Shown here piece by piece: positions 52,601 to 60,987 of a stretch of DNA of 64,000 nucleotides; position 1 is the first letter of the stretch, and each line of letters starts with the position of its first letter. The stretch is from positions 215,575 to 279,574 of the forward strand of contig NMRA01000070.1 of assembly GCA_002633005.1 (NCBI GenBank). Direction: 5' to 3'. The position numbers and the translations under genes are program-made. This DNA is from Phoronis australis (lineage: Eukaryota > Phoronida > Phoronidae). The notes under the pieces were generated by a model. It did not search any database, was not told where the DNA came from, and saw only the letters and a list, made by a program, of their open reading frames with translations.

Positions 52601-54487
52601 ATCTTACTTAGAATAGCTCTTGAAGCTAATGGAGATTTTTAGCCAGTTGCCTTATTGTTTGCATTCCTGACCTTTGAACTTTATAAGGATTTCATAAAAA
52701 CTACGTGCCATATTTCGTACTGCAGCTGTTGAATAAAGACAAGCCTAGGATTTGCTACTGTCGATAGCACAAACTGTTTTATAGCTGAACCGAAAAGTGA
52801 TTAAACAGTGTTGGTCTGCAATAGGCTGGCCATCATTTCTCCTTTGTCCTAAGCTTTTCCACAGTGTGGACTTTATGTAAAAACAAACCTAGCAAGGTTT
52901 TATCCAGGTATCAGCAACAACTATGGCGTTTTATATATTTTGCAATAGCAATTCCAGGAACAGTCCTTTTATAGCATATCAAGCAAAACACTTCAACATC
53001 AACGACAACAACGACGACTACGAGCAACAACAACAACGACGAGAACAACTGAGTCAGCCAATAAAATATAGCCTAAGCCACAGCTAGTTGAGTCGTAGAT
53101 AATACTTTGTAACTAAAACTTCGAACTTTCATTAATCTCTTATTTTATACTGAACTATCCTCAGGCAACAAGGAATGACCTTATTGTCTCCACTTAATAG
53201 GCGCTATTCCATTGAACACCAAGTAGCATGACTATCTGGGTGTGACGTTATAACTATCTCTCTTAAGATTTGTATACAAAAAACAGCTGACTGTTTGATG
53301 GCGAGTTGGCGGTTACGTAAAACATGTCACCATCTACCACCCCTTGAATCCATGCTTTTAACCATTCTTGATTGGTTTTGAATTACTTGGAATTGAACTC
53401 TAAAAGGTTTTAATTTTTCCACACGTAGATTGAGGTCAGTGACAATTGACTGCCAATGTTTTAAAATTCTGCGAACACCGATTTAATTTTGAGGAAAAGA
53501 ATTCAAAGTTGCACATGGATTAAAGGTCATAATTTGTTTCGATGTGTAACTTACAAAAATTCGGTTTAATTTGAATTTGAACGCCTTATTCGTCAAACCC
53601 ATGTCCAGCAACTTGTACGAATAAGACAAGTTTCATTCAAATGCAATTTTAAAAAGATGCATGGCTGCCATTTTTGGTTGTTTCCGGAAGCTGCCAAAAT
53701 CCGCGTAAAATATTATAGAATAAGATAAAAAATGCGTGCATAATAAGACCCATGCGCCTCTATTCGAACCTGCGCCTATGTCCGGCCTATGCGTTTGGCA
53801 TTCTCATCTATTTGTCTAGTGGCAAGTAGTGAAGAGACTTGCGAATGATGTAGGGTACCATTATACGCCTAGATAAACTGGATGTACGTGTATTTAATTT
53901 GCAACTTAATTTTAAACACTTCTTGACATTTCCACTGGAAGGTTAATTTCTTTACAAACACGAAAGCATTGAAACCAGTTTTGCAACACTTTGTTACTGA
54001 CCAGCCCTGATACACCTATCAGTTTTACTCCCATAATATTAAACGTCCCAACTGAGTCTAACATAAAGTCTTATCTGGGAGATATAAATAGAGAATGCGC
54101 TGTCAAACCAAGTCGTGTAAAATGTCTCGCACCAGCAAGACCACGCGCTTTCACCGTGGACAATACGTATTCATTGGTATCCACAGCAAAGCATGCGCCT
54201 TTGCCTAAAAGCGACACTTAAACGCTTGCACTTACATGAGAAACAAGTTAGTTAGCAATTTTCTTTGAAAAAACTCATTATTTCATTATACAGGCACATG
54301 GGTCAAAATACTCGCATATAAGGAAAAGTTCATGTAAGAACGGATAAACTCGTACGAACAGACTGACCGTTTTGGCTTTTGTCTTTGAGGATTTCCACGA
54401 TATAGTTGCTCCGTTGAAATGTGCACTTTGCACGATGTCCGTAATGACTAAAAAACTCAGGAAAACTACATTTCCACACTTCGACAT
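31278..54487 (-). CDS. Type I membrane protein with nine EGF domains (18 exons, 949 aa)
   Basis: Joining 54487-54368, 51387-51137, 49088-48948, 48462-48327, 47067-46906, 46613-46459, 45075-44911 (or 44535-44371), 43516-43476, 42687-42571, 41234-41099, 40085-39972, 39647-39536, 39194-39081, 38738-38625, 38084-37974, 35345-35232, 34270-33885 and 31636-31278 gives one frame, with all GT-AG borders, if the N in the 39.6-kb exon stands for three bases. Order in the protein: signal peptide (1-22); an extracellular module of about 365 residues with paired cysteines and motifs DPDGD, CRWA, ECASAC and PGAVLDE; nine EGF domains (about 391-740), most with D/N-x-D/N-E-C calcium-binding starts; a cysteine-rich stalk (CSCNTTV, CSC); one membrane span (about 809-830, [20 protein letters not shown]); and a 118-residue Ser/Glu/Asp-rich tail. 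Similar N-terminal modules occur in uncharacterised invertebrate proteins as I recall; function unknown. Adhesion or signalling at the cell surface is inference. Confidence 0.9.
32936..33304. mobile_element. GGGCCCGGTCT-type element, copy 2 (worn)
   Basis: Begins GACCCGGGGTCTAATCT and ends AAGATTAGACCTCC. The interior shares ACAAACTCGAGTA and GGGTCATCAAGTGCAAA-like words with copy 1. Confidence 0.5.
33545..33750 (-). repeat. Dispersed 200-bp repeat, copy 1
   Basis: Contains AATTTTGGTAGTTTCTGCC, TTTTTAGTGGAC, TCTGAGGCGGACC. The complement matches the copies at 40268, 52318 and 56812. Borders approximate. Confidence 0.55.
33885..34270 (-). CDS. EGF domain 9, stalk and membrane span exon
   Basis: After TTTCTACAG; finishes EGF 9 ([10 protein letters not shown] to VLCDIP), then a Thr/Asn-rich stalk with CSCNTTV and TNCSC cysteines, then the hydrophobic segment [20 protein letters not shown]. 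It splices at GCAG|GTCAGT, phase 1, to the tail exon. Reading on to the stop at 33781 would give only a 33-residue tail and is considered intron read-through. Confidence 0.85.
35232..35345 (-). CDS. EGF domain 8 exon
   Basis: A 114-base exon; [18 protein letters not shown] to [11 protein letters not shown]. The intron upstream of it (35346-37973) contains the THAP transposon. Confidence 0.91.
35770..35856. repeat. Short tandem repeat at the transposon insertion site
   Basis: Units of about 40 bp reading GGCTACGA(A/G)TCACGTG..TAAGAAAG.CTTCCTA. The last unit is split by the transposon at GTGG|TTAA and resumes at 37553 with TTAAGAAAGACTTC. Confidence 0.75.
36195..36590 (+). CDS. P2X7-ballast-like cysteine motif protein of the transposon (131 aa)
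   Basis: Begins [18 protein letters not shown], then GYMFEPEY at 37-43 and RRGDTS before [19 protein letters not shown] (71-89). The FEPE..WCxC..C..MPT..EC.CC pattern is the signature of the zinc-binding cytoplasmic domain of P2X7 receptors, which also occurs in many small invertebrate and transposon-linked proteins. The first 100 residues look genuine. The last 30 or so overlap the THAP gene's zinc finger on the other strand and look like a shadow. A GTTAAG at about 36496 could be an old splice donor, but no continuation exon is present. The role is unknown; a second DNA- or protein-binding subunit for transposition is only a guess. Confidence 0.7.
   Translation: MAGVGDPYHSDSSVSDGDLVHSSGDEEFFHGHSVGGYMFEPEYNEAEYAQAQAAVERNEAATEDRRGDTSWCKCTVCVVMPTSMECLCCSEFDEAKPLLDMVKWTSGIPRTEEQLSHLPECPATHSHWMVT
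36281..37288 (-). CDS. THAP-domain zinc-finger protein of the transposon (335 aa frame)
   Basis: THAP domains are C2CH zinc fingers that bind transposon ends in several superfamilies. Residues 1-97 show the pattern: [10 protein letters not shown] start, HRFP at 24-27, the invariant Trp at 36 (RRTWL), VCGKHF giving C60 and H63, and AIPSVLIP closing the domain. A Ser/Pro/Thr-rich linker follows (about 100-195), then a second probable zinc finger (C216xxC219 ... C241, [11 protein letters not shown]). Past residue about 252 the sequence looks like a shadow of the opposite-strand gene, so the genuine protein is probably cut short or was once spliced (GTATGC near 36519). The start codon lies about 100 bp inside the inverted repeat. 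Expected DDE catalytic region: absent. Confidence 0.8.
   Translation of the reverse strand: MPHCCCLPECTNYRLTRAFGVPLHRFPIDDTLRRTWLVRVKNAALPVHATYEAVENYRVCGKHFLPSGYERDLYAELMKVPAKQRLKKDAIPSVLIPGSAPSPPPRSAFLKREASRAVASTVTGASGGTSSTVTRASERTPERAIPGTSSDSPCAVFSSPEPLSSPAAILSSGSDYRPSSTPSEEDSSSSSEQIGEPNFDKFIVDLSKVLELFRRCQVCGEGVTRHDVSSLGAQVTIQWECVAGHSGKWDSCSSVRGMPEVHLTMSSSGLASSNSEQHKHSIEVGITTHTVHLHQDVSPRLSSVAASFLSTAACACAYSASLYSGSNMYPPTECP
37974..38084 (-). CDS. EGF domain 7 exon
   Basis: A 111-base exon; [17 protein letters not shown] to [11 protein letters not shown]. One residue shorter than its neighbours and still in phase. Acceptor TTGAAG lacks the usual CAG but is forced by the frame. Confidence 0.86.
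38625..38738 (-). CDS. EGF domain 6 exon
   Basis: A 114-base exon; [19 protein letters not shown] to [11 protein letters not shown]. Donor GTTAGT. Confidence 0.92.
39081..39194 (-). CDS. EGF domain 5 exon
   Basis: A 114-base exon; [19 protein letters not shown] to [11 protein letters not shown]. Donor GTAGGT, phase 2 to 2. Confidence 0.92.
39536..39647 (-). CDS. EGF domain 4 exon, interrupted by N
   Basis: After ATCTTGCAG; encodes SPCWKGS, then an N at 39625, then [16 protein letters not shown] and IDECT. As given it is 112 bases and shifts frame at the N; neighbours are 114. The N therefore most likely stands for three bases. It is an assembly gap, not a true disabling lesion. Confidence 0.85.
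39972..40085 (-). CDS. EGF domain 3 exon
   Basis: A 114-base exon; [19 protein letters not shown] and INECY. From here each exon runs from the second cysteine of one EGF domain to the first of the next, phase 2 to 2. Confidence 0.92.
40268..40520 (+). repeat. Dispersed 200-bp repeat, copy 2
   Basis: AAAAAGGTCCGCCTCAGAG, GTCCACTAAAAAGGCAGGAA, CTACCAAAATTCGTCGAA and AGGTCCACATTTCCAAAAA, ending in GGCTGGGTACGCCCATG. Confidence 0.6.
40817..40932. mobile_element. CAGTGGCGGAT-type MITE, copy 2
   Basis: Opposite orientation to copy 1: CATGGCGGATTTAAGG at the left, GGATCCGCCCCTG at the right; contains a G-run of 12. In the receptor intron between the EGF-2 and EGF-3 exons. Confidence 0.6.
41099..41234 (-). 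CDS. EGF domain 2 exon
   Basis: After TATTTTCAG; encodes [15 protein letters not shown] to GNLCETN and the start FDECH of the next domain. Phase 1 to 2; donor GTAAGG. Confidence 0.9.
42571..42687 (-). CDS. EGF domain 1 exon
   Basis: After CAATTTCAG; encodes [16 protein letters not shown] to GVHCEI with six cysteines in EGF spacing. Phase 1 to 1; donor GTAAGT. Confidence 0.9.
42934..43272. mobile_element. TTAA-flanked MITE family 2, copy 2
   Basis: TTAA at 42930-42933 and 43273-43276; ends AAGGATA and TATTCTT are inverted repeats. It lies in the receptor-gene intron between the microexon and EGF 1. Confidence 0.7.
43476..43516 (-). CDS. EGF-receptor-like gene exon 8 (41-base microexon)
   Basis: Found by phase logic: exon 7 ends in phase 2 and the first EGF exon starts in phase 1, so a linker of length 2 modulo 3 was required. 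After TTTTATAG, 41 bases encode [13 protein letters not shown] plus split codons, ending at an ideal GTAAGT donor. The cysteine can pair with that of exon 7 (NVICVMA). Too short for any ORF listing. Confidence 0.8.
43910..44052. mobile_element. CAGTGGCGGAT-type MITE, copy 3
   Basis: CAGGGGCGGATCCAGG at the left and AAATCCGCCACTG at the right; 143 bp; same orientation as copy 1. Confidence 0.6.
44054..44290 (+). mobile_element. Penelope-like terminal repeat fragment
   Basis: Shares GGTTGTCATT, CCCCTGTAACTAACTGTCTG and GGGCCTAGCAAGGTG with the 27.5-kb and 47.4-kb copies, and ends in GATGATGG...GGCGAAATATGTCAAG. It abuts receptor exon 7 copy 2 by about 80 bp. Confidence 0.5.
44121..44652. repeat. 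Duplicated receptor-exon block, copy 2
   Basis: From TTACTCCCCTGTAACTAACT to CTCACTCATTCG, then the N at 44653 and the same sequence again. Confidence 0.9.
44371..44535 (-). CDS. EGF-receptor-like gene exon 7, copy 2
   Basis: Identical 165 bases, 540 bases away from copy 1, with a single N at 44653 between the two repeats. This may be the other allele placed in tandem by the assembler, or a real exon duplication. Confidence 0.75.
44654..44830 (+). mobile_element. Penelope-like terminal repeat fragment, duplicate
   Basis: Second copy of the preceding fragment, inside the duplicated block that starts right after the N at 44653. Confidence 0.5.
44911..45075 (-). CDS. EGF-receptor-like gene exon 7, copy 1
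   Basis: A 165-base exon after TGTTTCTCAG. It encodes [29 protein letters not shown] and [12 protein letters not shown]. Ends GG|GTAACG. It is phase 2 to 2, so including one or both copies keeps the frame. The true frame is hidden beneath a longer open reading frame in another phase. Confidence 0.82.
46459..46613 (-). CDS. EGF-receptor-like gene exon 6
   Basis: A 155-base exon after ATTTCAG. It encodes [18 protein letters not shown], then a PTPPGG and [14 protein letters not shown] stretch. Ends AG|GTGAGC in phase 2. Confidence 0.86.
46906..47067 (-). CDS. EGF-receptor-like gene exon 5
   Basis: A 162-base exon after ATTTCAG. It encodes [23 protein letters not shown] and STVPIQ. It continues exon 4 directly (LDE|ETCTI). 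Phase 0 to 0. Confidence 0.87.
47405..47890. mobile_element. Inverted pair of Penelope-like terminal repeats
   Basis: Left arm (about 47405-47650) and right arm (about 47655-47890) are inverted copies meeting near 47650 at a GCTCC/CTGCTTTACACATCAG region. Each carries GGTTGTCATTG, a tract of ACTGACTG(C) type and a hammerhead-like GGTGT...ACACCGAAACATG core. Located in the intron between receptor exons 4 and 5. Confidence 0.6.
48055..48250 (-). pseudogene. Possible decayed duplicate of receptor exon 4
   Basis: On the - strand [18 protein letters not shown] resembles exon 4's [16 protein letters not shown], and [11 protein letters not shown] a little further on resembles its [11 protein letters not shown]. 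The two parts occur in swapped order and no good splice frame fits, so it looks like remains of one or two duplicated exons just downstream of exon 4. Chance similarity is possible. Confidence 0.35.
48327..48462 (-). CDS. EGF-receptor-like gene exon 4
   Basis: A 136-base exon after AATTTTAG. It encodes [31 protein letters not shown]. Ends GAG|GTATAT in phase 0. Confidence 0.88.
48948..49088 (-). CDS. EGF-receptor-like gene exon 3
   Basis: A 141-base exon after CACTTAG. It encodes [30 protein letters not shown] and [13 protein letters not shown]. The last two motifs recur in the same order in related invertebrate proteins. Donor AG|GTACGG. Confidence 0.87.
49836..49978. repeat. Two-unit tandem repeat of about 78 bp
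   Basis: GCGTAAATTAATTCTTTACG and AAATTAACTTTTAA words occur twice in order. In the intron between receptor exons 2 and 3. Confidence 0.7.
51137..51387 (-). CDS. EGF-receptor-like gene exon 2
   Basis: A 251-base exon after ACTGCAG. It encodes [17 protein letters not shown] onward with four or more cysteines and [17 protein letters not shown] at the end. The donor GG|GTAAGT is in phase 2, matching exon 3. Confidence 0.85.
51530..51790. repeat. About five degenerate units of 50-55 bp
   Basis: Each unit contains TGAGCC.CTAAGTATGACTGA and ATTCTATCCTCACAGTTTA variants. In the intron between receptor exons 1 and 2. Confidence 0.7.
52318..52560 (+). repeat. Dispersed 200-bp repeat, copy 3
   Basis: AGAAAGGTCCACCTCAGAG, CACTAAAAAGGCAGAAACTA, AAATTCGGCGAAT and ACTGGGTTCGCGCAT. 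Confidence 0.6.
54368..54487 (-). CDS. EGF-receptor-like gene exon 1 (signal peptide)
   Basis: Start at [22 protein letters not shown], a short polar start followed by a hydrophobic core, hence a secretory signal. An in-frame Met eight codons upstream would bury this signal, so the inner ATG is preferred. It continues HFNGATISW and ends ACG|GTCAGT, phase 0. Confidence 0.8.
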
Positions 54488-56319
54488 CTTTGTCTGAAAG
54501 CGGCGCCACAAACTAGTATGCGACAGATTGATTTCTCTTGACCAATTTATCGAATGGCCAGACTCAATACTAAATTAGTCAACAGTTATACAGCATGCCT
54601 ACCCCTTTTCAAAAAAATCAATATACTTTCAGTGCTTCAGTACCTTCGATTTCACCCCAATTACCACAGGTCAAATTTATTCATACACGTTAGGGACATT
54701 TCGATTATATTTTAGAGTTCCGATGGCGCGCAGGTATACAGGTGTATACAATATAAAAGCGTTGAGGTTTTGTAGGACCCTAAAAACTTCGGAAAATCGT
54801 ATCTCAGAAAAGGCTGATCGGATTCAGATGAAATTTATGCTTAGGCACTCTTCTCCAAATCACTTGCTAGGAATGTTTTTAAAATGATCCACTTTTGCAA
54901 AAGAAGTCATCAAGAATAAGCATTTTATGACTATTATGAAAAAATTTAAAAGCTGCATTGAACGAAAATAAAATGATAATTCGTAAAATTGGAAAAGTGC
55001 TTTGAGGTTTCATCTTCAACATCTACATCAAAAAAAAAATTGTCATGCTATTGATACCGTTGTCATGTTGCTATGAATGTAACTTTCTTTTTTTGATAAA
55101 ATGTACTAGAAAGAGATGGTCACGGGTCTCAATCGATGGCATATTGGTATAAGGGATGAACCAATTTCTACAAGCTTTCTAAACAAGCACTTTTACAGAG
55201 GAAGATTATATAGTTTCGTAGATATTTGTCGGAATGAACAAACTTCTCGTTAAGATCCTACATAGTAAGCTTTAAATGGAATTTATTTTTTTCTCATTGG
55301 CGATTCCTATATATGCCTCCCTGGGTAAGGCAAAAACAACGTAATTGCTCTGGTCTGTGGTGTTTTTGAAAATTGATGTGGTGATGCGGTATCTATTTAG
55401 CTGTCCATATTTTCAAAAAAGAAAATTTCACCTGATGCCACCAGAAACGGGTTGGGAGCCTTCTTTACTCTTGCGCCATCTGGTGGCAGCTTTGAGGCAC
55501 AGGTTTCAAAAGTGTTCAAATGTTCAGAAGGTAGATTGAACGTCTCATCCACACTCTGAAAAAACTCACGTGTGAACGCTAATCAGACGTCTTCGCTATT
55601 TTATCGTCTGCCCCCGAAACGGTAGACCTTTCTTCTCTATCGTCAGGCAACTTGTGGTAGGGGTGGCACATTGTCATTGTTGGCTAGACGGCTTTTAGTT
55701 TGTGTACATCGTGCTAGGTGATGGAACGTCTTTTGTGAACGCATCTGATCTGCTTCTCATCAGGCGTCCCACCTTACTTCTCTTAAAAATCCTATTTCTC
55801 ACATGACCTAGAATGTGTTACGACACGACTGGTTCATAACACCGAGTACGTATTTTTTGATATTGCATTGGCAAATCACAAATTAGTGCAAAATAGAAAT
55901 CCATACGCCTTATATTTTATCGTCTGCAAAACCCTAAAACAAGCAAGCGCCCGCCAACCACACAATGCCGGAAATCCGAGAAGGTGACAAGGTTATGATT
56001 GACAAATCGGGGATAATTGTTCAGAATAGGACGACATTGACTTACACACATGATTTCGGTATCGTTCGATTCCTCTCATCGTTCTCAATCCAAAAAATAT
56101 CTCCTACCGTGTCCCCTTACAATTTTATCGTCAAGTTTTTGTTCGCACTATTTCCCCGTTGACACCGCCATGTTCAATAGAAAGGAGTTATCTGGCGGAC
56201 AAAAATTGAAACAATTTAGAGACACACGTCCTATCCGCAGAGTGTCACTCTTCACAAAATCAAACCAGAGTCGTTCCCGGAGGATGGGACGAACACATGG
56301 TGATTCTTCCACCCGACCC

Positions 56320-56369
56320 CAGTGGCGGATTTAGGGGTGGGAAAGGGCGCCATACCCCCCTTAAAATTT
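56320..56369. mobile_element. CAGTGGCGGAT-type MITE, copy 4, cut at an N
   Basis: Starts CAGTGGCGGATTTAGG and breaks off at the N at 56370 without its other end, implying sequence is missing at that N. Confidence 0.5.
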
Positions 56370-56811
56370 NCATAACAATTATGGTGCCATACCATATTCG
56401 GAAGGGAAACCGCCACTCCCCGAGGACACACCCGACGGGTGACTAAAAACGCCGCCATCATTCCGAACCTTTGTCTTCCTGTGTGGTTTAGCCCTTTCTG
56501 CGACATTCTAGATTCGCCACTACAGACTCAAATTAAATACCCACTCGTGAGCCAAAATATAGGCCTACATATTTATGAGCCACGTTTTGTGAATTCAACG
56601 CACTTTTAAAATTTAATGCTCAAGGTAATACGGTAGGCATTGAGCGCCAACCTACCGATAATCTTACCTTTACAGCACTGATTTAAAGCACCACCACGCT
56701 CCCTCACACATCAAAGTCCATGTGGGTCACGCGCTCTTAAAAGCCATTTAAAGCGGATGGTCGAATGGAAGAAAATGGTCCGCCCGATCATACGTATTCC
56801 TTGACTTAAAC

Positions 56812-57030
56812 ATGCACGCACCAACGGGGGGTGCTCCCCTTTTTTGCGAAGGGGCCAAAAAGGTCCGCCTCAGTGAAACAAAAACCCCGAAAACAAGTAG
56901 AAAACGTGACAACAAAGGTCCACTAAAAAGGCAGAAACTACCAAAATTCGACGAATGCACAATTCGTAGCTATGAACGTACACCATGAATCTTAGTAAAA
57001 GGTCCACATTTTCAAAAGCAGGGCCCTTGA
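56812..57030 (+). repeat. Dispersed 200-bp repeat, copy 4
   Basis: AAAAAGGTCCGCCTCAGTG, GTCCACTAAAAAGGCAGAAA, AAATTCGACGAATGCACAAT and AAAAGGTCCACATTTTCAAA. Confidence 0.6.
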
Positions 57031-57479
57031 TTATTCGACAGGAAAGGTGCCTGTACTTTCTTTGAGGAGAATTTTTCGTGGTGAGTCGGTCACCATCAGT
57101 AGCATTCACCCTGTTGCAAACCCTCATAGTCTCTGCCTCAGGTAGCCAAATGTGACATTTAACGCTCTTTTACATTGTTACCTATGCGAGTAACAAATTA
57201 TTCGAACTTCGGGGGAAATTTTGGGACTAATGAGGGGAATTTCGGGGGATTTTTCAATATCTTTCGGAGGAAAGTGGGGTCGATATTTGGCCCCAAAATC
57301 AAGGGATTGAGGCCCTAAAAATATTATTCAGAGAGTCTAGGATGCGTTTGCATTTCGGCGGCGGCCGAAAGAAAGCAAGGTAAAGTAAATGTCAGTTTGT
57401 TAGTTCATGAGTTTTATATTCACTACTCTGCCCCATTTCGCTTTATTTTGCAAGTCACAAGTTATGTTAACGTTTTGGA

Positions 57480-57705
57480 CCTAAATGTCTTGCCGGCGTA
57501 CACTATACCCGTGATGAAACCTGGTGATAGGGGGAATCCCTGCTCTTTTTAGGTCAACACCATGTGGATGGCCTTCCCCCGCCGTAAGTCGGGTATAGAG
57601 GGGAATCCTGCCCAATTATTTTAAGGTCAAAATCATTTAAATGTGGCCGGCGTACACACCCAGTAGCTCGGGAAAAGGGGGAACCCTGCGTCTTTTCTTA
57701 TACCG
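57480..57705. repeat. Degenerate tandem repeat, about three units of 80 bp
   Basis: GCCGGCGTACAC, GGGGGAATCCCTGC and TTTTAGGTCAA recur with variation. No gene seen. Confidence 0.6.
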
Positions 57706-60700
57706 GGAGTTCATTTATGAAAACAGCCTGTGCATCACATGAAAAATATAAAATGGGTCCGTGTAATTGTGTGTTGCAGGTTGCGAAAAGGTGACTGGTT
57801 ATCTGTATACAAAATAGAAATGATTGGCACGATGTGTCATCAACTTTCAGTTTTCATCGTAGATCTAAATTACGTTGGCGATAACGACATGTACAGGATC
57901 TCATGCAAATAAAAATTATCGCAGCTATACGGTCACGTTTCGTATTGGAATAACCCGGTGCTATGAAATCATCAATCAATACAACACGGTAGATGGGGAG
58001 GGGGGGGGGGGAGGGACAGATGGAGTGCCTCCTCAATCACAAAAAATAAAACCGTAAAGATACGTTGAAGCGCATTTTGAGATGCACGTAAGGCTGGTGT
58101 TAACACGTGTAACTAAAGACTCGATCCCAGGGGGCGTCCCACTACTTCCAATGGGATGTGCGTCTGGTAAACTAGACGGACACTAGCGATTTAAGAAGGA
58201 ACCATTTTGTAGTTTCATGAATAAGTTTATTACCACACTGTTCTTGTCGTAATTCTGGGTTTAACCCTTACGAAAATACTACGCCACTTTGAATAAAGGC
58301 CACCATGACAACGTCAATGAACTCAAAGGCGAGAATGTAAATTACAATAAACATTTTAATATTCAGTTACAATCAAGACTAGTAAAATGATAACAAATTA
58401 TTGGGGCTGTATTTAATAAACATGCACCAACAGCATCACNGGGGCATACAAGGTAGGTTTACTGGACTTCAGGCAGGGATCTTTTCATGCAATGCACCTA
58501 ATTTAAGGACTAAGTCCCTAAATGTTTTGACTGAATTAAGAGCTCAGTTTTTAGTTATAATATTATGAAACATCATAAGTCAAAAGAGGAGTTCATAATA
58601 AAGATAAAATGATAGAAAAATATAAAAACTGTGAGCAAAGAACAAAAAATTGCCTAAAAGATTTACCAACTCAGTTGAGTATAGGCAGATCCAGAGTGGC
58701 AGGTCAAAGTGGTCTGGACCCCCCATTTTCCTTCATTGTAGTGATATCAATGCTAGAACTTTCAAATTGTTGACTTGGGCCACCTTTCTTAAAAAATCCT
58801 TATCCGACCCCCCCCCCTTTAAAAAATCCAGGATTTGACCCTGTTGGGTCGATATTTGGGACAGTTTCATGTAAATTGGCACAGACACAACTGCTTGAAT
58901 CTAGAACGTCTTCAAGATGTGAATTTTCGAAAGAAAGATCTACTAATTTCTCCATTTTATTTTAAAACTAAGTTTGTGTGATAAAAGCTTACATAATTTA
59001 TTGTTAATTAATTGATATTAACACCTGGAATATTGGGGGAAGAAAGCTATCTCTGCCCCCAACCTTTCAATTGGCTGAGGGGCACCCCCACTCCTATCTG
59101 TTCTTCAGCAGATCCATTTGATGTTTATTACATTCCTGACCCCCCTGGACAAAATCCTACAGGCTCGGTACCTGCACATTCTCCAATAACCTATTTTCAT
59201 CTGCTCAGCTCTCATTACTGAGTCTCCCTCTGGCTTATGATTTATTTCTTGGAATTTATATTACCTTTGCTGCCCAATTTTTTTCTTGGTTTATTCTATA
59301 TTTTGCCTATGCGTATTTTTCCATTACAGTGCTCGTGTTTTTTGTTTTCAATATTTTAAACAAAGGCACTTCACTGACAATTTTGAATTTGACAAACTAA
59401 GATCGGCAATAGTGAATGCCTTGCGTACTTCGTCGGCCCACACACACCCGCTAGGTGTCGCCACGGTCCATGACACAATAATGGCGGCGGCCTTGGTGAA
59501 TAGTCTTGTTAGCGTCTTTGCCCCAACTGTGCTTCACTCCTTGTTCAAGGCTTAAAATAGCTAGTGTCACGCACTATCGTCACGCGCTTCGCTCAGTCTC
59601 GCGCTAGCCTTTGCCTAACGCGCGTGACTCAGTGGACATACTTTGGGTTATGGTGCGCCCGGTGAAAAAGTCGACGGAAACCAAAAAAGTGGAGTTGAAA
59701 TTCTTCGGCAAAATCACCCCAATCTCATAACTAAGCAGCTAGCTTCATCGGAGATATGTATAGAAGTAAAATAAATGGATCCATGAAGAAAGGAAGCGTT
59801 TTTTAAGTGATAGTTTTAAGTGTGGAATGTATTTTTTGACGATGTGAAACTCAAAATCAGTGGCCGGATATGGCTAGACGAAATGGTACAGAAAGCAATG
59901 GGAACTTATTTTAGCACCTAACCGGCCAACCGAGGGGCTACGTGTTGACTAGCCCCTGTCCTACCAGCCCCGTTGATAATCTTTATACCTCGCCGACGGG
60001 TCTCATCCCCAAAGCGGACGGCGATTGTCACAACTGAGATATCCCACTTATACCCAGGGAAGTGGTGAAATGGCGAGGGATTGGTTTGGGTTTGAGAGAT
60101 CATTAGAATCGAAAGAAATCGGCCGTTAGAAAAGCCATCTGTGGCTACAAATAATAGATAAGGGAAGTATCGTTTGTGCAGGACAATTAACGACGAACGG
60201 GAAGGAGTCTACTAGGTATAAACTTGTCTAATTAGGAAAACTTACGAGTGAATGTACTGTTTCTTGAGGCTGGGCCAACAGGAAGCTGGAGAGAAGGAAC
60301 AAACAGCGCAACCATCGGTCTTGGTAGGAACTAACCAGGGGTTAGATATGAAGCATGAAGGGCTGTATAACGGTATTTGCCCAAATAATAGGATTTATGT
60401 CAGACTGCCATAAATCTCATTATTTCGGTATGTGTGCCTACGTCGTGTAGGGTTTCCAAAAGACGAGGAGGGGAGGGAAGTTAAAAACAGTTGGCTTCCC
60501 TGCCAGGTACATTTCTCATCATAACTTAGTCGTCTATAATTCCTCAATCCCATGATGGAATTTCCGATTTTGTTTGCCGATTTCTAAGCAGACGTCTCGT
60601 CCCGTTCACTGCCGCTGGTGAACTCTGAATGCTTGCACAAGTATTGTTTTAACTCACGTGCCAAATGTCAACTCACTTGATACATCCCGGTAAAATACAA

Positions 60701-60987
60701 AGATACAGTATCAAAGTTTGACATCAGCGTAGGCCTACACAGCAATGGGTTTTATGTCAAGACTAAATTAGCTACAGAGATGTGATGTGATGTGATAAGC
60801 TGTTACACATTTCAGACATTTTCGGGACTGGGTGAGGAAGTCAAGAAGTAAACCCTAATAATTGCCAAATGTATCAAAGAAATGGCATAAGAATATTCAT
60901 TGAAACGAACACTCAGAATTCCACGTTATAGACATACTCTTGTAGTGGTAGCGACAGCAGACGATAATGTAGGCCTAGTTCCTGGGG

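Larger units (their letters stand above)
54520..60980. other. Region 5' of the receptor gene
   Basis: Expected to hold the receptor promoter. No exon of another gene was recognised. Contains two dispersed repeats, the tandem repeat at 57.5 kb and Ns at 56370 and 58440. Confidence 0.45.
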
